The notes under the pieces: model-generated
Seen by the model: only the letters and a program-made list of their open reading frames with translations
What the model was told of the DNA's origin: nothing
Database searches by the model: none
NCBI GenBank assembly: GCA_041917755.1
Contig: JAYRWY010000004.1
Span: 124,001 to 188,000 of the forward strand
Source of the DNA: RGZA01 sp041917755
GTDB taxonomy: Bacteria; Pseudomonadota; Alphaproteobacteria; UBA9219; RGZA01
Reading direction: 5' to 3'
Length of the DNA stretch: 64,000 bases
Position numbers and translations under genes: made by a program
Shown here: positions 51,256 through 61,800 of the stretch, one piece after another
Layout: each line of letters begins with the position of its first letter
How positions within the stretch are numbered: the stretch's first letter is position 1

Positions 51256-53724
51256 GTGAAAGAGCTTTATAAACGCTATACACCATTATTCGGGGTGCTA
51301 CTGCTTATCGTAGCAGCATTCCTGATTGTGTTGTTTCGTGGCGGCAATACGGGTCAAGCCGCCGTCGGGCTCAGCCATTTGTTCCTGCTTGCTGTTGTAT
51401 TGCTGGTGGGTACCGCCACAGTTATTTTTTTCGAACAAGCACGGGCCTTACGTAAATCAGCCACGAAGTTCCAGGAAGAATCCCAAATCAAAGATGTGTT
51501 GCTGTCTGTTTCGCCTGATGCATTCGTGATGCTCGGCGCGCAGGGGCAGGTCTTGCGTGCACAGGGTGCTGAAAAATTACTGGGCGTCGAACGCATTGCC
51601 GCTTGGCAAGACGTCCTGTCGGCCCTGCAGTCTGTCTCATCGGAAAAATTACAGTTTCTGGTAAAGGAACTTTTACAAAAGGGCGAAGAGTTTCGTCTGC
51701 AAGTCACCACTACGGCTGGCGTTCGTGCAATTATGGTGCAAGGCTCACGCCGCCAAATTCCGTCACAACCTCAACCGGTTGCTTTATTATGGCTGCGCGA
51801 TACATCACGTTTTGTTGAAGAAATCCGCCGCCAAAGCGATAGTTTGCAACAAGCAAGCCATCAACTAAGTGAATTGCGCACCGTATTAAACCAAGTGCCA
51901 TATCCATTATGGCTGCGCTCCAAAGACTTTAAATTGCTTTGGGTGAATGATGCTTACGCCAAGGCGGTTGGCGCCACTGTAGAAAACGTAATAGCTGAAC
52001 AAATTGAACTAGTGCCATCAAGCCAGCGCGGAAAGAACAAATCGCTGGCGCAGGCAGCCTATGAAAAAAATGGCTCGGAAGCCGAACAGCGATTTGTGGT
52101 TATCGGTGGCGAACGCCGCTTACTATATCTTGTTGAAACCTATCATGGCCCCGATCGCTCCATGATTGGCTACGCCATGGACATCACACGTGAGGCAGAA
52201 CTTGATACCGAGCTAAAACGCCATATCAAAGCCCATGAAGATGTGCTCGACCAATTGGGCACGCCGATTGCTATTTACGGTTCAGATACGCGCATCAAAT
52301 TCTTTAATCGTTCCTATCTCAAATTATGGGGAACGGATGAAAGCTTCTTGAAAGGGGAGCCAACGTTCAGTGAAATTCTTGAAGATTTGCGTTCGCGCCG
52401 CCGCGCACCCGAACAGGCTGATTTCCAGAAGTATAAAAAAGAGCGCACAGCGCTCTTTACCTCGCTGATTGAACAGCGCGAAGATTTGATGCATCTGCCT
52501 GACGGCACCACGCTACGCATTATGGCGGTACCGCATCCCTTTGGGGGCATCATGTTTGTGCATGAAGATGTCACCGATAAATTGGCGCTGGAATCTTCGT
52601 ACAACACGCTCATCGCGGTGCAGCGCGAAACGCTGGATAACCTTGCCGAAGGCATCGCCGTGTATGGTAGCGATGGTAAGCTGAAATTGTATAATCCGGC
52701 CTTCGCACGCATCTGGAAGATGCAGGATGAAATGCTCGCACCTCATCCGCACATCAATGATGTCTTGGACTTGATGAAGCCACTGCTTATTTATGTTGGC
52801 GATTGGTCTGAGTTCAAACGTGATACTGTTTCCGAAACGCTCGATCGAACTACACGCGCTGGCCGCTACGAATGCCATCACGAACTGGTTATTGAATATT
52901 CGTGCGTGCCACTCCCCGATGGTGCGGTACTTATTTCCTATCTCGATGTATCCGATAGCGTGCGCGCAGAAAAAGCATTGCGCGAAACCAATATTGCTCT
53001 GGCGGCTGCCGATAAACTTAAATCCGAATTTGTGGCCAATGTGTCTTACCAATTGCGCACACCGCTCAACACCATCATGGGTTTTGCTGAAATACTGGCG
53101 AACCAGTATTTTGGCGCACTGAACGAACGTCAGCTGGAATATGCCCGTACTATGATGGATGCCAGCAAAAAACTGCTCCACCTCATCAATGACGTACTTG
53201 ATCTGGCTACCATCGAAGCTGGCCGCATGGCACTTAACCGCAAGCCAATTCCGGTGCGCAGCCTGCTAGAAACTACGGCAGATATGACCCGCGAATGGAC
53301 ACGCCAACAATCCCTTAGCATGGAAATTCAATGCAGTGAGCTAATTGGCAGCTTCGAGGTGGATGAACATCGCATGAAGCAGGTGATGTTCAATTTAATC
53401 AGCAATGCCATCCAATACACGCCCCCTGGCGGGCATATTGTGTTATCCGCAGAGCGTCAGGGTGATTGGGTTTCACTGTTTGTTACTGATAACGGTATGG
53501 GCATTCCTGAAGAAGACCAACTGCGCGTCTTTGAAAAGTTTGAACGCACCAACCCGCAAGCCAAGCAGAGCGGGGCGGGCCTTGGTCTATCTTTGGTGAA
53601 AAGCTTTGTCGAATTGCACGGCGGCCGCATTTTAATCGATAGCACCCGCGGCAAAGGCACACGCATTACCTGCACCTTGCCGGTAAAGGCTCCTCAAGAA
53701 AACCCACTTAAAGCCAGCGCCTAA
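51256..53724 (+). CDS. divL: DivL-like PAS-domain pseudo-histidine kinase
   Basis: In Caulobacter, DivL is an atypical kinase-fold protein that binds CckA and the regulator DivK to control CtrA. The 822-residue product has two N-terminal membrane helices (about 12-28 and 35-55), at least three PAS-like regions (about 75-185, 200-310, 330-440 and a further one at about 455-570), and then a HisKA/HATPase core. The dimerisation motif reads ANVSYQLRTPLNTIMGF: the acceptor His is Tyr598 (codon TAC at 53047), the hallmark of DivL. The ATPase boxes LISNAIQYTPPGG, DNGMGIPEED and GAGLGLSLVKS are intact. The start is GTG 51256. Its place between ahcY and tsaE also fits. Confidence 0.88.
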   Translation: MKELYKRYTPLFGVLLLIVAAFLIVLFRGGNTGQAAVGLSHLFLLAVVLLVGTATVIFFEQARALRKSATKFQEESQIKDVLLSVSPDAFVMLGAQGQVLRAQGAEKLLGVERIAAWQDVLSALQSVSSEKLQFLVKELLQKGEEFRLQVTTTAGVRAIMVQGSRRQIPSQPQPVALLWLRDTSRFVEEIRRQSDSLQQASHQLSELRTVLNQVPYPLWLRSKDFKLLWVNDAYAKAVGATVENVIAEQIELVPSSQRGKNKSLAQAAYEKNGSEAEQRFVVIGGERRLLYLVETYHGPDRSMIGYAMDITREAELDTELKRHIKAHEDVLDQLGTPIAIYGSDTRIKFFNRSYLKLWGTDESFLKGEPTFSEILEDLRSRRRAPEQADFQKYKKERTALFTSLIEQREDLMHLPDGTTLRIMAVPHPFGGIMFVHEDVTDKLALESSYNTLIAVQRETLDNLAEGIAVYGSDGKLKLYNPAFARIWKMQDEMLAPHPHINDVLDLMKPLLIYVGDWSEFKRDTVSETLDRTTRAGRYECHHELVIEYSCVPLPDGAVLISYLDVSDSVRAEKALRETNIALAAADKLKSEFVANVSYQLRTPLNTIMGFAEILANQYFGALNERQLEYARTMMDASKKLLHLINDVLDLATIEAGRMALNRKPIPVRSLLETTADMTREWTRQQSLSMEIQCSELIGSFEVDEHRMKQVMFNLISNAIQYTPPGGHIVLSAERQGDWVSLFVTDNGMGIPEEDQLRVFEKFERTNPQAKQSGAGLGLSLVKSFVELHGGRILIDSTRGKGTRITCTLPVKAPQENPLKASA

Positions 53725-53741
53725 CCTCATCGCATAACCAA

Positions 53742-54203
53742 ATGCAGTTTTTTTCTAGCACAGCCGATGAAGCCCAGATGATAACCCTTGCCAAGCAATT
53801 GGCGCGGCTGCTGCGTGCTGGTGATTGTTTAACGTTTCATGGTGACTTGGGCGCAGGCAAAACTACCTTCATTCGTGCAATCATCCACACGCTATGCCGG
53901 TCCGAAACGGTGCCCAGCCCGACCTTTACCTTGGTGCAAACCTATGATTCTCCTCAAGGTGATCTCTGGCATTTTGACCTCTACCGCCTCAAGCAAGCCG
54001 AAGAACTTTACGAGCTAGGTTTTGAGGAAGCATTAGCGGGCGGTATCTTGTTTATTGAATGGCCCGAACGTGCAAAAGGCCTTTTACCCGCTACTCAACT
54101 CCAGCTACACTTGGAATCCGCGCAAGATAACATCAAACGCAAGATAACCATTTCAGGTGATGCACAATGGGCAGCACGGCTAACGCCCCTCATACAACAT
54201 TAG
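53742..54203 (+). CDS. tsaE: tRNA threonylcarbamoyladenosine biosynthesis ATPase TsaE
   Basis: TsaE is the ATPase that works with TsaB and TsaD in t6A37 synthesis. The 153-residue product has Walker A GDLGAGKTTFIRAI, SPTFTLVQTYDS and WHFDLYRLKQAEELYELGFE, followed by the WPE box in FIEWPERA. It overlaps the next gene by 37 nt. Confidence 0.95.
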   Translation: MQFFSSTADEAQMITLAKQLARLLRAGDCLTFHGDLGAGKTTFIRAIIHTLCRSETVPSPTFTLVQTYDSPQGDLWHFDLYRLKQAEELYELGFEEALAGGILFIEWPERAKGLLPATQLQLHLESAQDNIKRKITISGDAQWAARLTPLIQH

Positions 54204-55186
54204 ACGAGCAAGAACGCTTTCTTGCCGCGCATGGCTGGAACAACGCGGTGCGCAGCTCGCTGCCCGGCGATTTTTCTGCCCGCTATTATGTTCGTTTGGC
54301 CGATGCAGGTCGCAAAGCATTACTAATGGTGATGCCCAAGGCATCTGAATTAACTCCCTTTTTGTCCATGCAGGCCGCGCTCGCGGCTGGGGGAATGCGT
54401 GTTCCCGTAGTGCATGCATCTGATTCAGAACACGGCTTGGCAATTGTCGAAGATTTGGGCGAATGCGATTTTACAGCCATGTTGCAAAAAAAAATGCCGC
54501 CCACGGAACTATACTCAATTGCCGTTGATGCTCTATCGCATCTTCATGCTGCGCCACTACCTGAACATGACCATTTGCCGCGTTTTAACGTACAATTATT
54601 TCTGGAACAGGCCGGATTGTTTTTAGAAAATTACCAAACCTATGTCATTAAAACACCATTCACGCCGGCTGCGCGCGCGGCGTTTATCACAGCATGGTAT
54701 CCGGTGTTGGAGTATGCCTGCGCCATTCCATCATCTGTAATGCTGCGGGATTATCATGCCGCTAATATTATGTATCTGGAGCATGAAACCGGTCATCGCA
54801 AAGCCGCAGCGATTGATTTTCAAGATGGTGGCGTTGGCCCCATCTCGTATGATCTTGCATCCTTGCTCGAAGATGCGCGCCTTGATGTATCTCCTGCATT
54901 ACGCACACAGATGCTGGACCGGTACTTAAGCACCTCGTCATTCAAAAATGGCCCGGCTTTCATGACGTCCTATCACATTCTTGCTGTGCAACGCCATTTG
55001 CGCATTTTGGGTATTCTGGCAAAACGTTGGACGGCGGGTGGTCATCCTATTACCGAGGAATACTTCAAACGGGTATGGGCTTTGGTTGCGCTACATCAAT
55101 CGGAACCCGCCTTGGCCCCCGTCTATCAATGGCTAGATAACTATGTGCCGCAATCCATGCGCGGCGGGTGGCGCCCTCATGGGTAA
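54167..55186 (+). CDS. Aminoglycoside-phosphotransferase-like kinase (AmgK-type, cell-wall recycling)
   Basis: AmgK phosphorylates N-acetylmuramic and N-acetylglucosamine at the anomeric position in a peptidoglycan recycling route. The 339-residue product has the APH-type catalytic motif LRDYHAANIMYL and metal-binding IDFQDGGVGPISYDLASL. It overlaps tsaE by 37 nt and the MurU-like gene by 8 nt; the pairing with a nucleotidyltransferase is what suggests the AmgK role. Function is inferred from context. Confidence 0.85.
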   Translation: MGSTANAPHTTLDEQERFLAAHGWNNAVRSSLPGDFSARYYVRLADAGRKALLMVMPKASELTPFLSMQAALAAGGMRVPVVHASDSEHGLAIVEDLGECDFTAMLQKKMPPTELYSIAVDALSHLHAAPLPEHDHLPRFNVQLFLEQAGLFLENYQTYVIKTPFTPAARAAFITAWYPVLEYACAIPSSVMLRDYHAANIMYLEHETGHRKAAAIDFQDGGVGPISYDLASLLEDARLDVSPALRTQMLDRYLSTSSFKNGPAFMTSYHILAVQRHLRILGILAKRWTAGGHPITEEYFKRVWALVALHQSEPALAPVYQWLDNYVPQSMRGGWRPHG

Positions 55187-55904
55187 TATGCCGCATACCG
55201 CGTTCGTATTGGCTGCCGGGCTAGGCATGCGTATGCGTCCACTTACCCTTGAAACGCCAAAGCCATTATTGAAAGTCGGCGGTCAGAGCATGCTCGGGCA
55301 GGTGCTGGATAGATTACATGAAGTCGGGGTGAAACGCGCTGTGGTGAATGCCCATTACAAGGCTGACCAAATCGCTTCCTACATCAAATCACGCAAAACA
55401 CCTGAATGTATTTTATCGCAGGAAGATGTCTTGCTTGATACGGGTGGCGGTATTAAATATGCGCTCCCAAAACTTGGACATGATCCGGTTTTTGCCATCA
55501 ATTCCGATTTACCATGGCAAGACGGCGTGATCCCTGCGCTTAAACGCCTTGCAGATACGTTTAATCCTGACACAATGGATGCCTTGTTGCTGCTAATGCC
55601 GCTTGAAAAAGCGCGCGGATTTAAAGACGCGAAAGGTGATTTTTTCATGGCCGCAAATGGCCAGATATCGCGCAAGGATACGCAGCCGCCGCGCCCATAT
55701 GTGTTTATCTCAGCGCAAATCATCAAGCCAGACTTGTTTGCAACTGTGCCAGACGATATTTTTTCAACCAATGTCATCTGGGATGCGGCAGAAAAAAAAG
55801 GTCGCTTGTACGGCTTGGTTCATGATGCATCCTGTTTTCATGTTGGCACGCCCGAAGATTTGGCTGAAGCCAACCGCCGTCTGAGCGAAGGCCTTGGGTG
55901 GTGA
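55179..55904 (+). CDS. Sugar-1-phosphate nucleotidyltransferase, MurU-type
   Basis: MurU makes UDP-MurNAc from MurNAc-1-phosphate. The 241-residue product begins with the nucleotidyltransferase loop FVLAAGLGMRMRPLTLETPK, has VNAHYKADQIASYI, the Asp-containing VFAINSDLPW and a C-terminal FHVGTPEDLAEANRRL. Starts at 55179 or 55188 (MPHTAFV) are both likely; a longer frame opens at 55143. With the preceding kinase it makes a two-step anomeric recycling pair. Confidence 0.87.
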   Translation: MGNMPHTAFVLAAGLGMRMRPLTLETPKPLLKVGGQSMLGQVLDRLHEVGVKRAVVNAHYKADQIASYIKSRKTPECILSQEDVLLDTGGGIKYALPKLGHDPVFAINSDLPWQDGVIPALKRLADTFNPDTMDALLLLMPLEKARGFKDAKGDFFMAANGQISRKDTQPPRPYVFISAQIIKPDLFATVPDDIFSTNVIWDAAEKKGRLYGLVHDASCFHVGTPEDLAEANRRLSEGLGW

Positions 55905-55905
55905 T

Positions 55906-58824
55906 ATGCCACACAAACCCTTTTCAGTATATTCCATCCCCTCTGGCGCACATTTCCTTGATGCGTTGATCCAAGGGCTGAATAAGCTTTCACCCCAAGA
56001 ATTCCAATCTGCTCTTATATTATTGCCCACGCGCCGCGCGTGTAATGTGCTCCGTGACCGTTTTTTAGAAACCCAATCAGCTGATAAAGCCATGTTGCTA
56101 CCTGCCATTCGCCAATTATCGGCGATGGATGAAGATGAACTGGTGTTATCAGGCGATGCAGAATTAGCCCAGGCAGTACTGGCTATTCCGCCGGCAATAT
56201 CCCCCATGCGCCGTCGCTTACTGCTCACGCAGCTTATTCTCTCGCGCAAAGAACCGGATGTATCGCACACGCAGGCCTTTTTACTGGCAGGTGATCTTGG
56301 CCATTTGATGGATCAGGTGCTCATTGAAAACTGTGATTTTAAAAATCTTGAAACGTTGGTTGATAAAGAGCTTGCCGAACATTGGCAAAAAATTGTCCGC
56401 TTCTTATCCATCATCACCGACACATGGCCTGCAATATTGGCGGAACAGGGCCTCATTGAAGCCGTTGATCGCCGCAAGCGCCTAATTGCCTTGCAAATTG
56501 CCCATTGGCAAAAAAATCCACCCACTCATCATATTATTGCTGCGGGTTCTACGGGTTCGCACCCATCTACGGCTGATTTATTGAAAACAATAACCACTAT
56601 GCCAAACGGGGCGGTTATTTTACCTGGGCTCGATAGTACCCTTGATGAACCCAGCTGGAAGGCTATCGGCCCAACCCATCCGCAATATCTGCTGAAAAAA
56701 CTGCTCCAAAAGCTGGATGTGGAACGTGATGACGTGCAGATTTGGGGTGAGGCATCCCCCAGTTCACTGCGCGCGCAGTTTTTATCTCAAGTCATGCGCC
56801 CTGCCGAACAAAGCGATGATTGGGAAGCGCTTGGCAAGCAGATTGCTGGAACAACCCCGTGGCAGGGGATGCAAAGCCTGACAGCTGAGCACGAACAGGA
56901 AGAAGCTTTGCTTGCCGCCCTCATCTTACGTGAAACATTGGAGCATGAGGTGCGCACCGCTGCGCTGGTTACGCCAGATCGCTCACTTGCTATACGCGTA
57001 GCTACCTTACTGCGTCGCTGGAACATCGTGGTGGATGACAGCGCAGGCACGCCGCTCTCGCAAACATCACTTGCCGGTTATTTCACGCTGTTATTACAGC
57101 TTCCGCAGCCAGATTTAAAACCATCGGAACTGATGGCATTTTTAAAACATCCCCTTACATCACTGTCATTGGGCCGTGAAACTTGCTTGCGTCTGGCGCG
57201 TGAGCTGGAGGCATCATTCTTCCGCAAGCAAATATGTGGGCAAGGCATTGCCACATGGCAATCCTTACTCAGTATAGAACATCCCGGCATGGCGCTGCTA
57301 AATGCGATTGCTGGCGAGTTATCAAAGCTAACCGATTTACACTTCAATAAACCACTTAGCCATTGGCTAGATATCCATATCGCGTTGGCGACGGCTTGGA
57401 GTAAACACGCGCTCTGGCAAGGCGCGGAGGGCGAAGCACTTTCAGAATACCTAGATAAGCTTCGCGCGCACAGTGCCGGATATGAATGCACTTTTGAAGA
57501 TTACGCAGGCATATTTATTCAAGGATTGCGCCAGGAAACACTGCGTCTGCGTTTCGGGCAACATCCGCGCATCCATATCCTAGGTTTGATTGAAGCACGC
57601 ATGTTATCCTTCGATCATATTGTATTGGCAGGCTTGAACGAAGGCACATGGCCTGAAGCCGCCGCCCAAGACCCGTGGATGGCCCCCTTCATGCGTGTAG
57701 CTTTTGGCCTTCCAAACCCCGATCAGCATATTGGCCAAACTGCGCATGATTTCGTGCAGCTTGCCGCACAACATTCTATCACGCTTCTGCGTAGTGAACG
57801 CAGCGGCGTTACGCCTACCAATCCATCGCGCTGGCTGTTGCGTTTGCAGGCTATACTTAAGATGTTGGGGCAAGAAAATGCGCTCATACCTGTGCAATCA
57901 TGGCATCAATGGGCATCGGCACTGGATAAGGTGGATGCGGTTGAACCATGCCCGCCGCCTGCCGTTACTGTTGCAGCCCATCTATTACCCGAACGGGTCA
58001 GCGCGACCGATATAGAACTCTGGATACGCGACCCTTATGCGCTCTATGCCAAACAAATCCTCAGGCTGCGCGCCTTAAAAGAACTGGATGCTGAATTAAG
58101 CGCGATGGACAGGGGAAATATTTTTCATGCCGCCCTTGATGCTTTGGCAAAGACCTATCCAAACCATTGGCCGCTTGAAGCCAAACAAACTTTTATCTCA
58201 TTGCTCGCCGATGGCTTTAAGCAGCACGGTGTTAGTGATGATGAATGGCATCTCATGCAGCCACGCTTGGCGATATTAGTGGATGAGGTCTGGAATTTTG
58301 AACGCGAACGCCGCGAAAAACTTACCGCATTCTATACCGAAACACGCGGCGAAACCCGCCTGAATGTTGATGCCTATCAACCCATCTTGCACGCTAAGGC
58401 TGACCGGTTAGATGTGTTACGTGATGGTACATTACACATCACTGATTATAAAACCGGCCAGACCCCAACCCAAGATCAGGTAGAAAGCGCAATAAAACCG
58501 CAATTATTGGTGGAGGCGATTATCGCCAATGCCAAAGGGTACAAAGATGTTTCAGCATCCAAAACCAGTGCGGTGGGGTATGTACAGATTACCGAAGGTG
58601 AAAAACTATTGCATGCCAAACGTCTTATAAATCTGGCGGATGATGCAATCGCATCCATCCATCAACCCGGCTTAATTGATTTTATCCGCGCCTATTTGCA
58701 AGATGGCGCTTTGTTTCATTCGGCGCCGCGCCCGGGTTTGCTTGAACCTGCACCGGATTATGCGCGTCTTGCCCGCGTTGCTGAATGGTCAAAAGGTGAA
58801 ATCGCACAGGAGGATGCCGGATGA
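55906..58824 (+). CDS. addB: Double-strand break repair protein AddB
   Basis: AddB is the second subunit of the AddAB helicase-nuclease that processes double-strand ends for RecA. The 972-residue protein has the inactivated helicase-like body (ILLPTRRACNVLRDRFLE, ILGLIEARMLSFDHIVLAGL, GTWPEAAAQDPWM) and a C-terminal nuclease with LHITDYKTGQTPTQ. I see no C-terminal Cys cluster, unlike the Firmicute form. The ATG at 55906 follows the MurU stop by one base; an in-frame TTG at 55894 lies inside that gene. It overlaps addA by 4 nt. Confidence 0.95.
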   Translation: MPHKPFSVYSIPSGAHFLDALIQGLNKLSPQEFQSALILLPTRRACNVLRDRFLETQSADKAMLLPAIRQLSAMDEDELVLSGDAELAQAVLAIPPAISPMRRRLLLTQLILSRKEPDVSHTQAFLLAGDLGHLMDQVLIENCDFKNLETLVDKELAEHWQKIVRFLSIITDTWPAILAEQGLIEAVDRRKRLIALQIAHWQKNPPTHHIIAAGSTGSHPSTADLLKTITTMPNGAVILPGLDSTLDEPSWKAIGPTHPQYLLKKLLQKLDVERDDVQIWGEASPSSLRAQFLSQVMRPAEQSDDWEALGKQIAGTTPWQGMQSLTAEHEQEEALLAALILRETLEHEVRTAALVTPDRSLAIRVATLLRRWNIVVDDSAGTPLSQTSLAGYFTLLLQLPQPDLKPSELMAFLKHPLTSLSLGRETCLRLARELEASFFRKQICGQGIATWQSLLSIEHPGMALLNAIAGELSKLTDLHFNKPLSHWLDIHIALATAWSKHALWQGAEGEALSEYLDKLRAHSAGYECTFEDYAGIFIQGLRQETLRLRFGQHPRIHILGLIEARMLSFDHIVLAGLNEGTWPEAAAQDPWMAPFMRVAFGLPNPDQHIGQTAHDFVQLAAQHSITLLRSERSGVTPTNPSRWLLRLQAILKMLGQENALIPVQSWHQWASALDKVDAVEPCPPPAVTVAAHLLPERVSATDIELWIRDPYALYAKQILRLRALKELDAELSAMDRGNIFHAALDALAKTYPNHWPLEAKQTFISLLADGFKQHGVSDDEWHLMQPRLAILVDEVWNFERERREKLTAFYTETRGETRLNVDAYQPILHAKADRLDVLRDGTLHITDYKTGQTPTQDQVESAIKPQLLVEAIIANAKGYKDVSASKTSAVGYVQITEGEKLLHAKRLINLADDAIASIHQPGLIDFIRAYLQDGALFHSAPRPGLLEPAPDYARLARVAEWSKGEIAQEDAG

Positions 58825-61800
58825 CATCTGCCTTGCAAAAAAATCTTCTCCCGCAACAATCGGAGTTACAACAGCAACAAGAAACCCAACGTCGCGATGC
58901 CTTGAATCCTGCGCGTTCAGTGTGGGTTTCGGCTTCTGCTGGCAGCGGTAAAACAACACTGCTCACCGAGCGTGTATTGCGTCTATTGCTGCAAAACCGC
59001 ATAGAAAACCGCACGCGCCTGCCAAATATTCTTTGCCTGACCTATACCAAGGCTGCAGCTGCGGAAATGCAAAACCGCATTCATAAACAATTGGGTGGCT
59101 GGGCAACCATGCCGGAAGCCGAATTGCAAAACAGGCTGGAATCCACGTTTCATATCAAAACCAATACCCAGATTTTAAAAAACGCGCGGCGATTATTCGC
59201 GCAGGTTCTGGAACGCCCCGATGCCATCCGCATCATGACCATGCATGCCTTTTGTCAGATGATATTGGGGCGCTTCCCTCATGAAGCAGGTCTTGCGCCG
59301 CATTTCACCTTGTTGGAGGGGGAGGCTGAAAAACGTTTCCAACAGCAAGTGCTTGCACAGTGCTTTGCGGATATAAAGCGCAGCCCAGTATTATCATATG
59401 CCTTGAATAGTTTGGGTCATACCCAATCGTCATCGCGCACAGCTGACATGTTACAGCAGGTCTTTAAAAATGCCGGTAAATGGGCGCGGCATTTTGAATC
59501 CCATCCTACGCTTGCAGAATTTTCAGCGGCATTGCAAAAAAAGCTCGGCATTGAAAAAATCATGTCAGTGGATGAATTGCTAACCATTAATTGTCATGAG
59601 CCATGTTTATCCGACGAAGATATGTTGCAGGCGGCAAGCTGGTTACAGCATGGCACCAAAACCGATATCGAACGCGGCAACACCATATCCTATTGGATAA
59701 AAGATAAAACCAATCGCGTAATGAATTTTGATAATTATGCGGACGCGTTTCTCACCAAGGATGAATCCATCCTCAAAACCCTATTCACTAAAAAAGTTGG
59801 CGAAGAGCATCCGGATATTTTTGATATCATGAACCGCGAAGCGCAGCGGATAGAGGCTGTTGTGCAGATGCGCAATGCATTGGTGTTTTATCATCAACAA
59901 TGCGCGTTTTATCAAATCAGCCTGCATGTATGGGCTCTCATCAGCGATACAAAACGTCGCCACGCCCAACTTACCTATGATGATTTGATATTAAAAACAC
60001 GTGATGTGTTCACCAAATCCGAACTCGCACCGTGGATTTTATACAAGCTTGATGGCGGGGTAGATCACATCCTCATTGATGAGGCCCAAGATACCAGCCC
60101 TGAGCAATGGGACATTGTGTTTGCATTGCTAGACGAGGTGCTAGCAGGTGAGGGTGCACGGGTTGATGCGCATCGCACACTATTTGTGGTGGGTGATGAA
60201 AAACAATCCATCTATTCCTTCCAAGGCGCCAATCACCGCCATTATCTGGAAGTCAAAGATAAACTATTCAAACGTTTTGCCGATTTGCCGGAACCGATGC
60301 TGGATTTACAGCGTGTGCAATCCTATCGCTCCACGTCATCGGTATTATCTTTTGTTGATGCTGTATTTGACAGTGATGAAGCCCGTAAGGGCGTAAGCAA
60401 TACGACCATACGTCACTTTGCCCATCGTGCCCAGCAAGGCATGGTGGAGTTATGGTCACCCATCAAAACTGAAGCTTCCGAATTACCGCCTGCATGGCAC
60501 CCCCCCATGCAACGTGATGATACAAAGCACGCCTATATTCAATTGGCGCAACGCATCGCAGATACCATTCACACCTGGCTGCATGAAGGCTGGCATATCA
60601 AAACCCGTGATGTGGGTAATGCTGCGCCAACGCGAACCATCAAGCCGGACGATATTATCATTCTGCTACAATATCGCAGCCATTTGCTTTCGCCCATCAT
60701 CCGTGCACTCAAAGATAAAAATATTCCCGTCGCTGGTATCGACCGCATGGTGCTGCATGAACAGCCAGCGATACAGGATATCCTCAGTCTATGCCGCTTT
60801 TTATTGCTACCGGATGATGATTTGACCTTGGCCGAAGTCCTGCGCGGCCCATTTATCCGCATCAGTGATGCCCAACTATTCGCATTGGCTCATAACCGCA
60901 AGGGAAGTTTATGGAATGCGCTTCAATTATCCTCGCATCAATCCATATGCGACTATCTAAAAGCCTTGCTTAATCTGGTTGATACGGTTTCATCCTTTGC
61001 ATTGCTCTCGCATATCTATGCTTCGCCTTGTCCGGGGCATATGGCTGGTGGAAAGGCCGCGCTTATTCATCGTCTGGGCATTGATGCCATTGATCCACTC
61101 GAGCAGCTCTTATCCTCTGCGCGCAATTACGATGCGCAAAACCCATTATCACTGCAGCTTTTTGTGCGCGCAGTTGCGCAAGATGATACTGAAATCAAAC
61201 GTGAGCAAAGTGATGCCAATGGCGAAGTGCGCATCATGACAACCCACGGTGCAAAGGGGTTGGAAGCACCCATTATCATCATGCCCGATTTAATGCGTGA
61301 TCCGGATAAGCAAGGCAAAGCCGATGCATTATTGTGGGATGAGGCTGGATTTGCTTATGCCGCCACGCCCGTTGCCAAACGTATCCCCATCATTAGGCAG
61401 GCAAAGCAATACAGCGAAACAGTACGCGAAGAAGAACACCGCCGCCTGTTATACGTGGCACTTACCCGCGCAGCGGATGCATTGATTTTATGCGGTGCGA
61501 TAAAGAATAAAGACCCATCTAATTCACCATGGCACACCCATACCCAAGGCGCGATGCAGCGTTTAGACGCCGAAGTAATAGGCGAGGGAGAACATACCAT
61601 TTGGCGATTGGGTGATGCGCAAACCCTGTCGCGGCCACCATCGGTTGCAACGGGCATCAGACATGCACATATAGAGCTGCCCGCATGGGCTACCACGCCA
61701 CTTATAACAGCGAGCAAACAAACGGTTTATAATCCATCCAGCTTGGTGCGCGATGATGAACCTCAACTCAGCCCATCATCTACCGGGCAAACATCGTCTT

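Noticed and set aside
52513..53181. Minus-strand 222-codon frame opposite the divL-like gene
   Set aside because: It lies opposite the conserved PAS/HisKA region and has no independent support.
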